Shown in pieces: positions 21,493 through 31,298 of a stretch of 64,000 bases of DNA; position 1 is the stretch's first letter, and each line of letters starts with the position of its first letter. The stretch comes from Dipteris shenzhenensis (taxonomy: Eukaryota > Polypodiophyta > Polypodiopsida > Gleicheniales): NCBI GenBank assembly GCA_047967505.1, contig CM106539.1. One strand, given 5' to 3'. The position numbers were made by a program, and so were the translations under genes. The notes below the pieces were generated by a model, which made no database searches, was not told the DNA's origin, and saw only the letters and a list, made by a program, of their open reading frames with translations.

Positions 21493-22335
21493 GTGATGTC
21501 TGCATGCTGGGTGCAAATGCGCAAAGCACAATTACAAGGGTTGCGACTGCATGCCCGGACATCACTTGTGGACACAAACATTGAAAAACTACTCCAATCA
21601 AACATTGGATACAAAGACTTCAAATGCCTTTGGACCTCTGCAGACTACAAGCACAAGCTAAAACAGAATGTGTTTGCAATGTTGCGCCAGCTAGGGCCAC
21701 CGACTTTTTTCGTCATAGTTTCAGTAGCAGTAGAGAAACGTTGGTCCCCACTAACTACGTGTGTGGAAAAATTGAGCGAACCCTGCAAAGACTAACCAGT
21801 AACACGCAGCCAAGCGCATTTGCAACACCTGCTCAGGTCAGCAGACCCAGTCACAACAGCTCATTACTACACCCACAAGTTCCAAGCACTGAAAACACTG
21901 CTTTGGCAAGACGAGACCATTCTAGGGCCCGTGGCTGACTTCTTCTTCGTTACGGAGTTCCAAAACAGAGGGAGCTAGCATGACCACGGCTTGGTTTGGG
22001 TTGAAGGTGCCCCAACCCTTGGCCGAGCAAATGACGAGGACATCGAGCTATTCCTAGACAAATACATCACGACAAACAGTTCCAAGCTTCTGAAAACAAC
22101 GAATGACATCCAAACACACAAGCACAAGAAAACATGTACCAAGAAACATCGACAGTGGAGGTTCAACTTCCCTCGAGCACCAATGAGGCAAACGCGTGTG
22201 TTGCAACCAATGCTTGACAAGTTGCAAAGATCCCAAACAAAGGAACAACGAAAGACAATTTCAAAGATGCTACTACAGGACGAAACAAAAACTCTAGACT
22301 TCGAGACATTCCTTGGAAACACAAGAATGCCATAA
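21493..22335 (+). pseudogene. Helitron Rep (HUH nickase) domain
   Basis: One reading frame is interrupted by stops at 21793-21795 and 21976-21978. It reads MRKAQLQGLRL...IGYKDFKCLWTSADYKHKLKQNVFAMLRQLGPPTFF, the block at the front of the Helitron_like_N domain. HKFQALKTLLW...GPVADFFFVTEFQNRGS and the metal-binding HDHGLVWVEGAP (HUH histidines at 21979-21987) follow. Next come the LGRANDEDIELFLDKYIT and QTHKHKKTC...WRFNFPRAPM zinc-like segment. In an active element this nickase would cut and join ssDNA during rolling-circle transposition. The stop at 21976 sits immediately before the first catalytic His, so full Rep cannot be made. Confidence 0.88.
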
Positions 22336-23095
22336 GCTCAATACGTGCTAGCATCCAGCAGCCCATAATCTTTCTAAGAAGGCAACCAAAGGATATATAC
22401 ACAAACAATTTCAATTAGCAATTAACAGAGCTAATAGGGGCCAACACCGACATACAGTTTGTTATGAACCCGGATGGAGCTGCGTCGTACTGTACTTCGT
22501 ACATGGCAAATGTAGACAAAGATACACACAACGCAGTTAGGGCAGCAATCACGGAAAGCGTACAAACCAGCAGCCCAGCAAACGAAAGAATACGCAACAT
22601 TGGTAACGCAATACTGAATACCCAACACATAAGCGCACAACAGGCAGTCTACCTATACCTGTCGTTGCCCTTATCATCAGTCACAAGGGAGTTTGTTTAC
22701 ATGAACACAAGCAAACCCAAAGAGAGTACAATGCTTTTAAAAAGAAGGGCATCGCTCTGCTGCAAGCCATGGACCCATCAAGCACCGAAATTTTTTGCCC
22801 CAACATCTCTAACTACACACAGCGTGCTCCCAACCTCGCATGCACGTGCTTGGCTTCTTTCACAAGCAGCTTCACATACAAGAAACGGCAATTGAGCGCG
22901 AGAAAAAGACCAAGAGTAATACGTTTCAACAACTACAACAAGCACTACAAACCAGAAGACCACTACAGGGAACGTTGCCTTCTATACCTACCTTTCCATC
23001 CAGTGGAGCACTCACTAGGCAGGGACTACGAAAACTGGCACGACATGTATACCACCAATGTCAACACTATCTCAACCAATGAGGTGCATTACAAC
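22336..23095 (+). pseudogene. Helitron region between Rep and helicase core
   Basis: Pieces in alternating frames: IIFLRRQPKDIYTNN and IQFVMNPDGAASYCTSYM (to about 22510), NERIRNIGNAILNTQHISAQQAVYLYLSLPLS (22580-22680), then FCPNISNYTQRAPNLACTCLASFTSSF and RPRVIRFNNYNKHYKPEDHYRERCLLYLPF in the 22769 frame. These are the conserved blocks leading up to the PIF1-like helicase. There are at least two frameshifts. At about 23095 the sequence jumps past the helicase core. Confidence 0.8.
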
Positions 23096-23106
23096 AAGAT
23101 CCATTC

Positions 23107-24003
23107 ATGCGTAGAGCCTACCGCCAAAGCTGGAATGAGCATAGAAACCTCGACAAGCATGTCAACAACGCCGAGCGAGCACACGAGTTGTTCTACACAA
23201 ACACAGCAAAGAACAACCACAACAATTACGTCTTTGAAACGCTACAAACAAAGCTCGAGACATTTAATGCCATCGACCACAAGCACAAGACATGCAGCAA
23301 AAAAATAGGATTCCCGGACGACACAAAAATAGCGGGTCTGCATAAACAACTCAAAGTCAAGGCAGGCATGATTGTCAAAATATGTTCTGGAAACTTGGAC
23401 ATTAGTGACGACATAGTTAATGGGGCAGAGGCAATATACAAAAAGTCACAGCACGACAACAATGGCGAGACATTGTGGGTGGAATTCACGGACTCCAAAA
23501 ATGGAGAAATAACAAGAGCGCAACAACAAAGCAAATACAATAAAGATGTGCCACCACAATGGACACCTATCTCTTAAATAACAGGAGAGTACCAAATAGG
23601 GAACAATCACCTAAACACGGCCACAAGGAAACAGTTCCCAGTCCAGCCAGCTATGGCAAAAACAATTTATCGATCGCAAGGACTCACAATGGACTCCGTC
23701 GCAGTCGACCCCACAAATATCCGAATGCACGGCTTGTTATACACAACTCTGTCACGAGTGAGAGACCCACAAAGGCTTTACTTGCTACAAAACATACAAA
23801 CAAAGCACGTCAAAGTAGACAAAGGTGTTCTTCACGAGATCAAGCGCTTGCAAACACAGCGCATGTGGCCATTTGAAACGCAGCCTATACTGAAGCCAGG
23901 CCAAGACACTGACACAATACAAAGTCTTAACACAAGGTCTTTCCAATGCCACAAACAAGACATACTACAATGTCAAGCGATCATGGGAGCAACAATACTA
24001 TAA
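23107..24003 (+). pseudogene. Helitron PIF1-like helicase, C-terminal part only
   Basis: One frame with a TAA at 23575-23577. It holds ELFYTNTAKNNHNNYVFETL and ETFNAIDH, then LHKQLKVKAGMIVKICSGN and DISDDIVNGAEAIY. After the stop come RKQFPVQPAMAKTIYRSQGLT, VAVDPTNIRMHGLLYTTLSR and DPQRLYLL, the last being helicase motif VI and its surroundings. The nucleotide-binding motifs I to IV (Walker A and B) are missing, removed by an internal deletion near 23095-23185. Even before the point mutations this copy could not unwind DNA. Confidence 0.85.
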
Positions 24004-24516
24004 AATGATATATTGTTGCTAAGTATAGTGACCAGTTCCAAAGTGCTAATTTTATTCATAGGGTGTTCATTTCTGCGGTGTTCGTGGTTGCACAACGGAA
24101 GGATCATACTACTGAATTCTTGTGAAGTATCCAACTGAATGACAAGGGGTAACAACTCAAGTAATTCAGAAAAAGGGCTTTCAATAACTGTCATTTGTCA
24201 CCCAAAAAAGTGTCGTGTCAATGAATGACAACATTAGCATCTATTGAATGTACTTTAATCTCGGAGGGCTATTTAGTTGCCATTCATTGCATGACCCCTA
24301 TCCTATCAATACATGCAACTGCAGTATTATGAATGCTATAATGTATCGAGAATTTGGATGCATTGAAAGACCTTTTCCAATATGGCCATTATGAAATCTC
24401 TGGTTCTCTCGGGAGAAGCATGCATCCTTTCCCTTGGTGAGTGGGTAGGAAAAAGGTTTCAAAAGAAATGCCAAAACCTGATCAGATTATTTATAGTTCC
24501 CATTTTTGTGTAAAAG
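24004..24516. other. Unassigned between Helitron and tandem duplication
   Basis: AT-rich, no coding or repeat structure recognised. The Helitron 3' end is expected here, but no clear hairpin plus CTRR was identified. Confidence 0.35.
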
Positions 24517-25065
24517 TATGACATGGTCATTGGACTTGTTCTTTGTAGTTTAACATAAGATCGCTTCCGTTGCTCCTTCTCACTCTTGAGCTATTTAACA
24601 ATTTCTCTTTTCTTGCACTGACAATGACTATTGATCCTCCTATGTCCAGGTAGAGCATCCTTCTTGTAACCACGCTGAACCAAGGCCGTATATTCTTGCT
24701 TGGCCAAGTGCTCTGACCCATCCTTGTTTTGCCAAGGATGTACCTCCTTTGGTTAAAGATCACAATACTCTCCTGTCTTACTCATGAAATAGTAAAACCT
24801 CTTATATGACATGGTCATTGGACTTGTTCTTTGTAGTTTAACATAAGATACTTCGCTTCCATCGCTCCTTCTCACTCTTGAGCTATTTAACAATTTCTCT
24901 TTTCTTGCAATGACAATGACTATTGATCCTCCTATGTCCAGGTAGAGCATCCTTCTTGTAACCGTGCTCAACCAAGGCCATATGTTCTTGCTTGGCCAAG
25001 TGCTCTGAGCCATTCTTGTCTTGCCAAGGATGTACCTCCTTTGGCTAAAAGATCACAATATTCTT
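24517..25065. repeat. Tandem duplication, unit about 288 bp
   Basis: 24517-24804 and 24805-about 25065 are adjacent direct copies, both starting TATGACATGGTCATTGG. Differences are scattered, with a few small indels. Each copy opens a similar minus-strand frame with TRRMLYLDIGGSIVIV and RKEKLLNSSRVRRS. The frame is shared but the protein is unknown; it could be a decayed exon or retroelement piece. It lies 3' of PPR gene 1. Confidence 0.9.
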
Positions 25066-25504
25066 CCACCTTAGAGTTTGTCAAGCTCCTCCTGAGAATG
25101 TCATCATGGGAGTCTTAGTTTGCAAATGTCCATTTCTATTGCATCAATTGTTCTATGCCAGCAAAAATATTGATAGCCTTGTGTTCGCTGTATTATCTTA
25201 GTTCCATTGTATTGCAGTAGATTTTTCTGTGCTGATGCAATTTCTCTGCATGCCCACATGATGCAGCTACTCTCCTCATCTGTGTTTGGGTCTCAAGTGA
25301 AATTTGATTTTGCCCATTTCCTCCCCCTTGATGATTGAATCAAGGTTTCAAGCATTGCTGATATTTTCTTACTTCAAACGTTACCCACCTAATTTGATCA
25401 AGTCGTCTTCATCAATCATTACCCACATAAAGTGGTCTCCTTGTTCACCTTCGTCAATGCACTTGTAGGCTTTTCCTTTGCCCCTGCATGAATTCTCAAC
25501 TTAT
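25066..25504. other. 3' flank of PPR gene 1
   Basis: No remnant of an E+ or DYW domain was found in any minus-strand frame here, unlike the situation after PPR gene 2. No repeat was seen. It probably includes the 3' untranslated region. Confidence 0.4.
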
Positions 25505-27961
25505 TTATTCCACATGAATGTCCCACCTGCCAGCACTAGCATAGATGTTTGCCATTAGTGCATAATAAGAAGCAGCAGATTCTGGATTCATTTGAGTAAG
25601 CTGCTGAAAGCACCTCCGTCCAAGTTCTGCTTCCACGTAAGTTTTGCAGGCACTAAGTAAAGCTGTCCACATGCCTTCCGAAGGAGGAGACCCCCTAGTC
25701 TCAAGACAGTCAGCTGCCTCATACAAATGTCCTGACCGTGCAAGAAGATCCACTATGCACGTATTGTGCTCTATTGTTGGTTCAATGCCAATTTCTTCTC
25801 TCATCATGTTGACGTAGTCCTGGCCCAAGAGCACAAAATTATTATGGCTGCATGCAGTAAGAAGAGACGTGAATGTTAAGGCATCTGGCGCCACGCCCTG
25901 TGCTCTCATGTCCTCAAAATATTGTACAGCCCTGTTACCCTCATGATTCATGCCAAATCCTTTTATCATTGCAGTCCATGACACCACATCTCGAACTTGC
26001 AATTTGTCAAACACATCCTGTGCCTCTGAAAGTGAGCCACATTTGGCATACATTTCGATCAAAGTGTGGAAGACAGAATCGTCTCTTCCAAAAATTAACT
26101 GTGCTATTTTGGCATGTATTTCTCGGCCCTTGTCTATGGCTCCCATGGTGCCACATGCTTTTAAGACGCAAGCAAAGGTGATTGCATCTGGAACAATGCC
26201 CTCAAGTTGCATCAGTTCAAAACATTTCACTGCATCTTGACCTGGTCCATATTCAGCATATCCTGTTACCAATGCATTCCAAGACACAACATTTCGAACT
26301 GGCAACTTGTCAAAAACTTTCCATGCCTCTGAGAGCATGCCACATTTAGCATACATATCAACCAAAGTGCTGCCAACAAGCAGCTGTCTTTCAAACCCCC
26401 TTTGTGCAATCTGAGCATGTACATCTCGGCCCTTGCTAATGGCTCGCATGCTGCCACAAGCTTTTAACAGGCAAACGAAGGTGACAGAATTTGGAGAGAC
26501 TCCCTCCAGTTGCATCTTTTCAAAACATTTCAGTGCCTCTTGGGCAGGTCCATGTTCAGCATACCCTGCAATGAGTGCACTCCATGAAACAACATTTCGA
26601 AGTGGCAGTTTGTCAAAGACTTCCTGTGCCTCTGAAAGAGAGCCACATTTGGCATACATGTCAACCAAGGTGCTGCCGATGAATAAATCTTTTTGAAATC
26701 CCTTTTGTTTGATCTCAGCATGTATTTCACGGCCCTTGTTTATGGCTCCCATGCTTCCACAAGCTTTCAAGAGAAAAGTGAACGTGACAGCATTTGGAGA
26801 AACTCCCTCAAATTGCATCTGCTGAAAACATTTTTGCACTTCTTGACCTGGTCCGTGTTCAGCATATCCTGCAATTAGAGTGTTCCATGACACAACATCT
26901 CGACCTGTTAGCCGGTCAAAGGCTTCCCGTGCTTCTGAAAGTGAGCCACATTTAGCATACATGTCCACCAAAGCACTATTGATCATACGATCTCTTTCAA
27001 ATCCCTTGTGTATGAGCTCAGAATGTATTTCTCTGCCCTTGCCTATGGCTCCCATGCTGCCACAAGCTTTCAAGATACAAGCAAATGTGATAGAACTTGG
27101 AGAGACACCATCCAGTTGCATCTGTTCAAAACATTTTAGTGCTTCCTGACAAGGTCCATGCTCAGCATAACCTGCAATTATTGCATTCCATGACACAACA
27201 TTCCGAACTGGCAGTTTGTCTAGGACTTCCTGTGCCTCTGAAAGTGAACCACATTTGGCATACATGCTGACCAATGCACTGCCCGCAAAAATATCTCTTC
27301 CAAATCCCATTCGTCTGATCTCAGCATGTATTTCTCGACCTCTTCCCAAGTCTTTAAGCCTAACACAAGCTTTTAGAAGGACAACAAGCGTATAGCTACT
27401 AGGGTGTACATTATCCTCCTGCATTTTCTGGTACAGGCTTAAAGCATGCTGAGTTTGCCCACACTGGATATATCCTAGTATGAGAGAAGTCCATGAATGG
27501 TGATTCCGACAAGTCAATCCATTGAAAACCTGCTGTGCATGAGAAACACTTCCACATTCCACAAACATTGGCACAATGTAGTTCCCAAGAGCTGTATGAG
27601 CTTCAGGCCCCTTCCTGCAAATGTGGGCATGCACACGCTTGGCATATGCTAGAATTTTTTCTTTCCTGCACTTCTGCAAGATGCAGATAAAGCTCTCAAC
27701 AGAAGGCAGCTCGACCATGTGTTCCAAAAGACCGAGTGTCTCATCTAAGCGCAGCATCTCCCAATGGCCCTCTTGTAGTGATTGTCCAACCACTCGACCT
27801 CTGGCCTTGCACGAGTGGCTAGATTGTTGTAGGTGCTCCCCCAAGCTAGAGTCACCAGAGTTTGAGTACTCCTCTTCTTGCGTTTCATGTGGAACAAATG
27901 CTTTGCACTCATCATCTACTCCCCGGTTTCTCGCATTCGGAGCAGCCTTTGTGCCATGCAT
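25505..27961 (-). CDS. PLS-class PPR protein, truncated in the E domain
   Basis: The ORF has 818 codons from the first ATG (27961); an in-frame stop lies shortly upstream. Residues 1-80 are acidic and low-complexity. From about 130 onward there are six P-L-S rounds, several exactly 101 residues long and nearly identical: MYAKCGSLSEAQEVFDKLPVRN (S), VVSWNALIAGYAEHGP..EALKCFEQM (P), VTF.C.LKACGSMGAI.KGREIHAEI (L). An E1-like region (IEHNTCIVDLLARSGHLYEAADCLE) follows, and the start of E2 ends abruptly at ANIYASAGRWDIHVE. Family members bind organellar RNA one base per repeat and direct C/U editing. This one lacks the end of E2, E+ and the DYW deaminase. An AG acceptor-like site at about 27980 leaves open a spliced upstream exon carrying the targeting peptide. 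It may be an expressed gene needing a DYW partner, or a young pseudogene. Confidence 0.85.
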   Translation of the reverse strand: MHGTKAAPNARNRGVDDECKAFVPHETQEEEYSNSGDSSLGEHLQQSSHSCKARGRVVGQSLQEGHWEMLRLDETLGLLEHMVELPSVESFICILQKCRKEKILAYAKRVHAHICRKGPEAHTALGNYIVPMFVECGSVSHAQQVFNGLTCRNHHSWTSLILGYIQCGQTQHALSLYQKMQEDNVHPSSYTLVVLLKACVRLKDLGRGREIHAEIRRMGFGRDIFAGSALVSMYAKCGSLSEAQEVLDKLPVRNVVSWNAIIAGYAEHGPCQEALKCFEQMQLDGVSPSSITFACILKACGSMGAIGKGREIHSELIHKGFERDRMINSALVDMYAKCGSLSEAREAFDRLTGRDVVSWNTLIAGYAEHGPGQEVQKCFQQMQFEGVSPNAVTFTFLLKACGSMGAINKGREIHAEIKQKGFQKDLFIGSTLVDMYAKCGSLSEAQEVFDKLPLRNVVSWSALIAGYAEHGPAQEALKCFEKMQLEGVSPNSVTFVCLLKACGSMRAISKGRDVHAQIAQRGFERQLLVGSTLVDMYAKCGMLSEAWKVFDKLPVRNVVSWNALVTGYAEYGPGQDAVKCFELMQLEGIVPDAITFACVLKACGTMGAIDKGREIHAKIAQLIFGRDDSVFHTLIEMYAKCGSLSEAQDVFDKLQVRDVVSWTAMIKGFGMNHEGNRAVQYFEDMRAQGVAPDALTFTSLLTACSHNNFVLLGQDYVNMMREEIGIEPTIEHNTCIVDLLARSGHLYEAADCLETRGSPPSEGMWTALLSACKTYVEAELGRRCFQQLTQMNPESAASYYALMANIYASAGRWDIHVE

Positions 27962-28792
27962 ATCTTTAGTCAAACCTGTCTGTTAACACAGTCGTCAGAC
28001 AAACCAAATCAACATGCCTATGGGCTATGATGCTCAAATATCTCTACAGTATTGTCTAGACCATTGATTACTTACTTTGTCCTTTCTGTTGTCCCACCAC
28101 TGAGAGAGACCTTCAAAGTTCTCCTGCCTTACATCTTCTGTACATAACCTGCGCTCCCTATCTGCTAGCAAGAACGCAATCAATGTTGGTCGAGATTAAG
28201 ATTGCCATTTTGAAAAAGCCAACAGGCCTTTGCAAAAGAGCAGAACTCTTGAGGTACCTGGAAGAGAGGAACGTTGCACCAATATAGGCTTTTGCAGGGG
28301 CACGACTGTTTGAGCATCAAAGTCACGTTGTGGCGGACACCACTCGGTCTCTGGGCGCGCATATAAGGGTAGAGGCGAGATGGTAGCGAGGCCCATGGCT
28401 GGTGATCACAGGGCTTAGCGAGTAGAACGTCCCTTGTCCTGCAGGGGCTGTTGCTCAGTGGTTTGAACATTTGCAACAACAATTGGGTTCTCTGAGCTCT
28501 CTTTCGTACAATTAAATTTGTCTCAACCTATGTGGATCCTTAAATAGGTCACCATGCCCAACGTTCGTCCTCATCGATTGCCCAGCATTTCATTCCTCAT
28601 CACTACTTCCACGTCACGAGCCACGCATAGTCTCATCTTGCATTCAAGCCTTTAGGAGCTGTTACCGCACACGTGTACAAGTTCACACGTGGACTGTGAA
28701 TTTGAGCATTGGTGCTAAATGAGGCCCCCAAGGGAATAGTTTGAGCACTCAGATGCTCAAACGGCCATCGCACCGGAGGGATGGCAACTGCG
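27962..28792. other. 5' flank of PPR gene 1
   Basis: A minus-strand open stretch at 28482-28180 (about 100 codons, Arg- and Ser-containing) could be a first exon or leader. No targeting signal can be proved. The rest shows nothing nameable. Confidence 0.3.
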
Positions 28793-28944
28793 CATTTTGC
28801 AGCATATATGCCAACATGTGCAAGCGAGACCACGTCAATGTTCCCACGACAGATGACACTAGCTCGTGCCATTTTGCAGCATATATGCCACATGTGCAAG
28901 CAAGACCACGTCAACGTTCCCACAACAGATGACACTAGCTCGTG
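28793..28944. repeat. 77-bp tandem duplication upstream of PPR gene 1
   Basis: 28793-28869 and 28870-28944 both read CATTTTGCAGCATATATGCC... to ACACTAGCTCGTG, with a few substitutions and a one-to-two-base indel. The copies contain no gene. Confidence 0.9.
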
Positions 28945-30860
28945 CTAGCGAGTACCTGGCAAATCCATGAAATGGCCCATCGAAAGACGATCTAATTGAT
29001 TGTGTTGAGCGTAGCCCCTAAATGTAGAGGAGACATTCTCGTCTCCTAATGGGGACATATATGCCCATCTCAAGCATCGAGAAATACGGAGCTTCACGTG
29101 GGAATAGACGATGCACGAGCATTTAGCATTTGTTACCAAATATGCCAGGGCGGGAATGCTCTCTTACAGGCAATGATAACCAGCTAGCACATGTGTAAAG
29201 TGTTGTGCCAAACATCACTCGCAAACTTTGCTAAGCTTCTTGCCTTTCAAAACTTTTGCATTCATCAGAAGGATTATTGCCAATGCAATTAGAGCATTAA
29301 TTAGAGCGAATTGGCTTCTTAAAGCCAAAAATTTAGAAATTTTGTTACCATTGGAGCATATGAACGATTGATGTTAAAAGCATGAAACAAAAAACTTGAA
29401 ATTTTGGTCTTGTATGTATTTGCAGTGTTGCTAAAAACGATATTTTACCAAGCGTTCGAAGCAGATGACAAATATTGCTTTTTTAATAAAACAAGTACAC
29501 AACTCTACAAGATCGAAATTGAAGACTTCTGTGTTTATAGGACATATTTATTCCTCATAGAATGAAATTCGATGTTATTCATACATTTCAAGACCAAGAA
29601 ATCATGAATCTATTTGATATCTAGTTTATGTTATCGTAATTGATTTCTAAGATAGTCATAGAGCTAATGTCTCCAAGTTGCATTGACATTGGTAGTTCTG
29701 AATTGAACTCCAATTATGTTGCTTTTTTTCGATGCATTTCCTTGTCTACATACATTAGTTCCATAGTGGTGAGCAACCATGAATGGAATTTGGTCCTTAC
29801 ATCCACTATATGTAGAAAAGTTACATAACCTTTCCATAGCCAAAGCAATCACTTTGGATTTTACTAGGTAGGCCTCCATAGCTTTCGATTTAAGTGTCCG
29901 TAGTTGAGCACTGAGAAAAGTTGAAGAATTATTAGAGAATGCAAAGCAAGGAAATTGGAAAGCCTCAATCAATGAGGACCATAAAACCTCTGCTAAAGAG
30001 CATTTTAGATTTAGATGTGCCTCCTATAATGACAACCTACAAGTCACATGATGAATTGGTCATACCACATGAACATCCTCCAACTTTTTTTATGGCAAGA
30101 ATGGAGAAACTTGTTGGCATTTTCTTGGTGGTTCCTAGGAACACTTGAATCTCGTTGATTTTATACCAGTCATTGGCTAGTGGGATGTAACTAGCTTTAT
30201 ATAACTTTGATGTAGTAGGCTTTCACAAGAATAACAATTGGCAAATGACACAATTAAAGATTCAAATCCCTTTTTGAACAATGCGATGCATGACAATGTT
30301 GGAGGTGTCATTGGAATTCCACTTGCCAATGATGCTGCAAAAAATGAAATTGAATGTCCATCAAAGCCAATAATTCATGGAGGAACCAAAATAACTATTG
30401 CTTGCATACAATGTCAAATGCTCATGCCAATATAAAGGCCAAAAGAAAGGACCATCAACATGGAAAAATTTAGCAAAACTTGGCATCCGTTATGACAGCA
30501 CCAGCAGTAAGACAGATAACCTAGTAGTGTCTGACAACTTTGTTTTCAATGTCATCCTGCATTCACTTAGACTCTAGTCCAAGAGACTCCTTGCATGTAA
30601 ACCCTCAGCATGAGAAACAATCTAGTTATGCTAGATTTGCATAAGGTGCAAACAATTAATGCTAAATTGCATGAGTCATAGATAATATATGCTATACTGG
30701 TTGGACAATTTTCAAAGATATAGAACACTTATGACAATGCCTAGTCTCCAACCTATTTGATTGTGATGCAAATGCATGAAAAAGTGTGAAAGAGCCGAAA
30801 TGTGATGGAGACATAGTGCAAGCCAAGGTCAAGATGATCTTTTATTTGGAAAAGCCCTTT
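28945..30860. other. Unassigned AT-rich sequence
   Basis: Only short open stretches (for example 29939-30148 and 30238-30435 plus, the latter with CPSKPIIHGGTKITIACIQCQ). No domain was recognised. The last part, up to 30865, is the left flank of the gypsy B insertion. Confidence 0.35.
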
Positions 30861-30865
30861 GCTAA
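30861..30865. repeat. Target site duplication GCTAA (left)
   Basis: GCTAA immediately before the left LTR is repeated exactly at 41152-41156. Confidence 0.88.
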
Positions 30866-31298
30866 TGTTAGTGGTGTCTCCAAAAGGCTGGAAAACACCT
30901 ATACATATCCATACCTGGCAATGGTAGTGCCAGGGTCAAACTTACGTCTGACTAACGTTGTCGTAAAGATGAAAAGATAACTCAAAACATTCAAAGTACT
31001 AAGATAACTGTTGCTAATAGTTTGTATTCCAACAGATCACAACAACAACCCTCATACAAGAGGTGAAGATCAGCTTATAATATCATCCGACTTTAGTCAA
31101 GTAACAGTCAGAAACAGAAATAGTTCAAAACATGATGTGGTGGTGGATAAGGCCACTACTACTGGCTATTAGGGATAGTTATAACTGTCCCTATAGTTAC
31201 AAAATTATCCACTACTTACTAATGTAACTTCCCTTTATTAGGGGTGTACTAACCCTCCTTGGGTGAAGTCCACGTGGGTGGAGAGGTCACCCTCAACA
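30866..31298 (-). repeat. 3' LTR of gypsy element B
   Basis: Left-hand copy, 433 bp. It lacks the GTATACAGTAGAAAT-type insert of the other LTR and differs by scattered substitutions. Confidence 0.92.

Larger units (their letters stand above)
17308..24003. mobile_element. Decayed Helitron split into two opposite-strand halves
   Basis: The transposase order expected for plant Helitrons (N-terminal region, Rep, helicase) is present but divided. The N-terminal region lies on the minus strand (18947 to 17308) with an RPA-like gene upstream of it (20797 to 19575). Rep and helicase lie on the plus strand (21493 to 24003). The break falls between the 'KWELKHIDRR' block at 17308 and the 'MRKAQLQG' block at 21517, which are near neighbours in intact proteins. 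The 5'-TC and 3'-CTRR ends were not located. Confidence 0.75.

Noticed and set aside
22464-24003. Host PIF1 helicase gene
   Set aside because: The blocks before it (NPDGAASYCTSYM, Rep HUH) and motif VI style are Helitron-specific, and the core is missing.
25505-27973. Start of PPR gene 1 at 27973 and of PPR gene 2 at 53731 (TTG codons)
   Set aside because: Plant nuclear genes start at ATG; the first in-frame ATGs are at 27961 and 53734.
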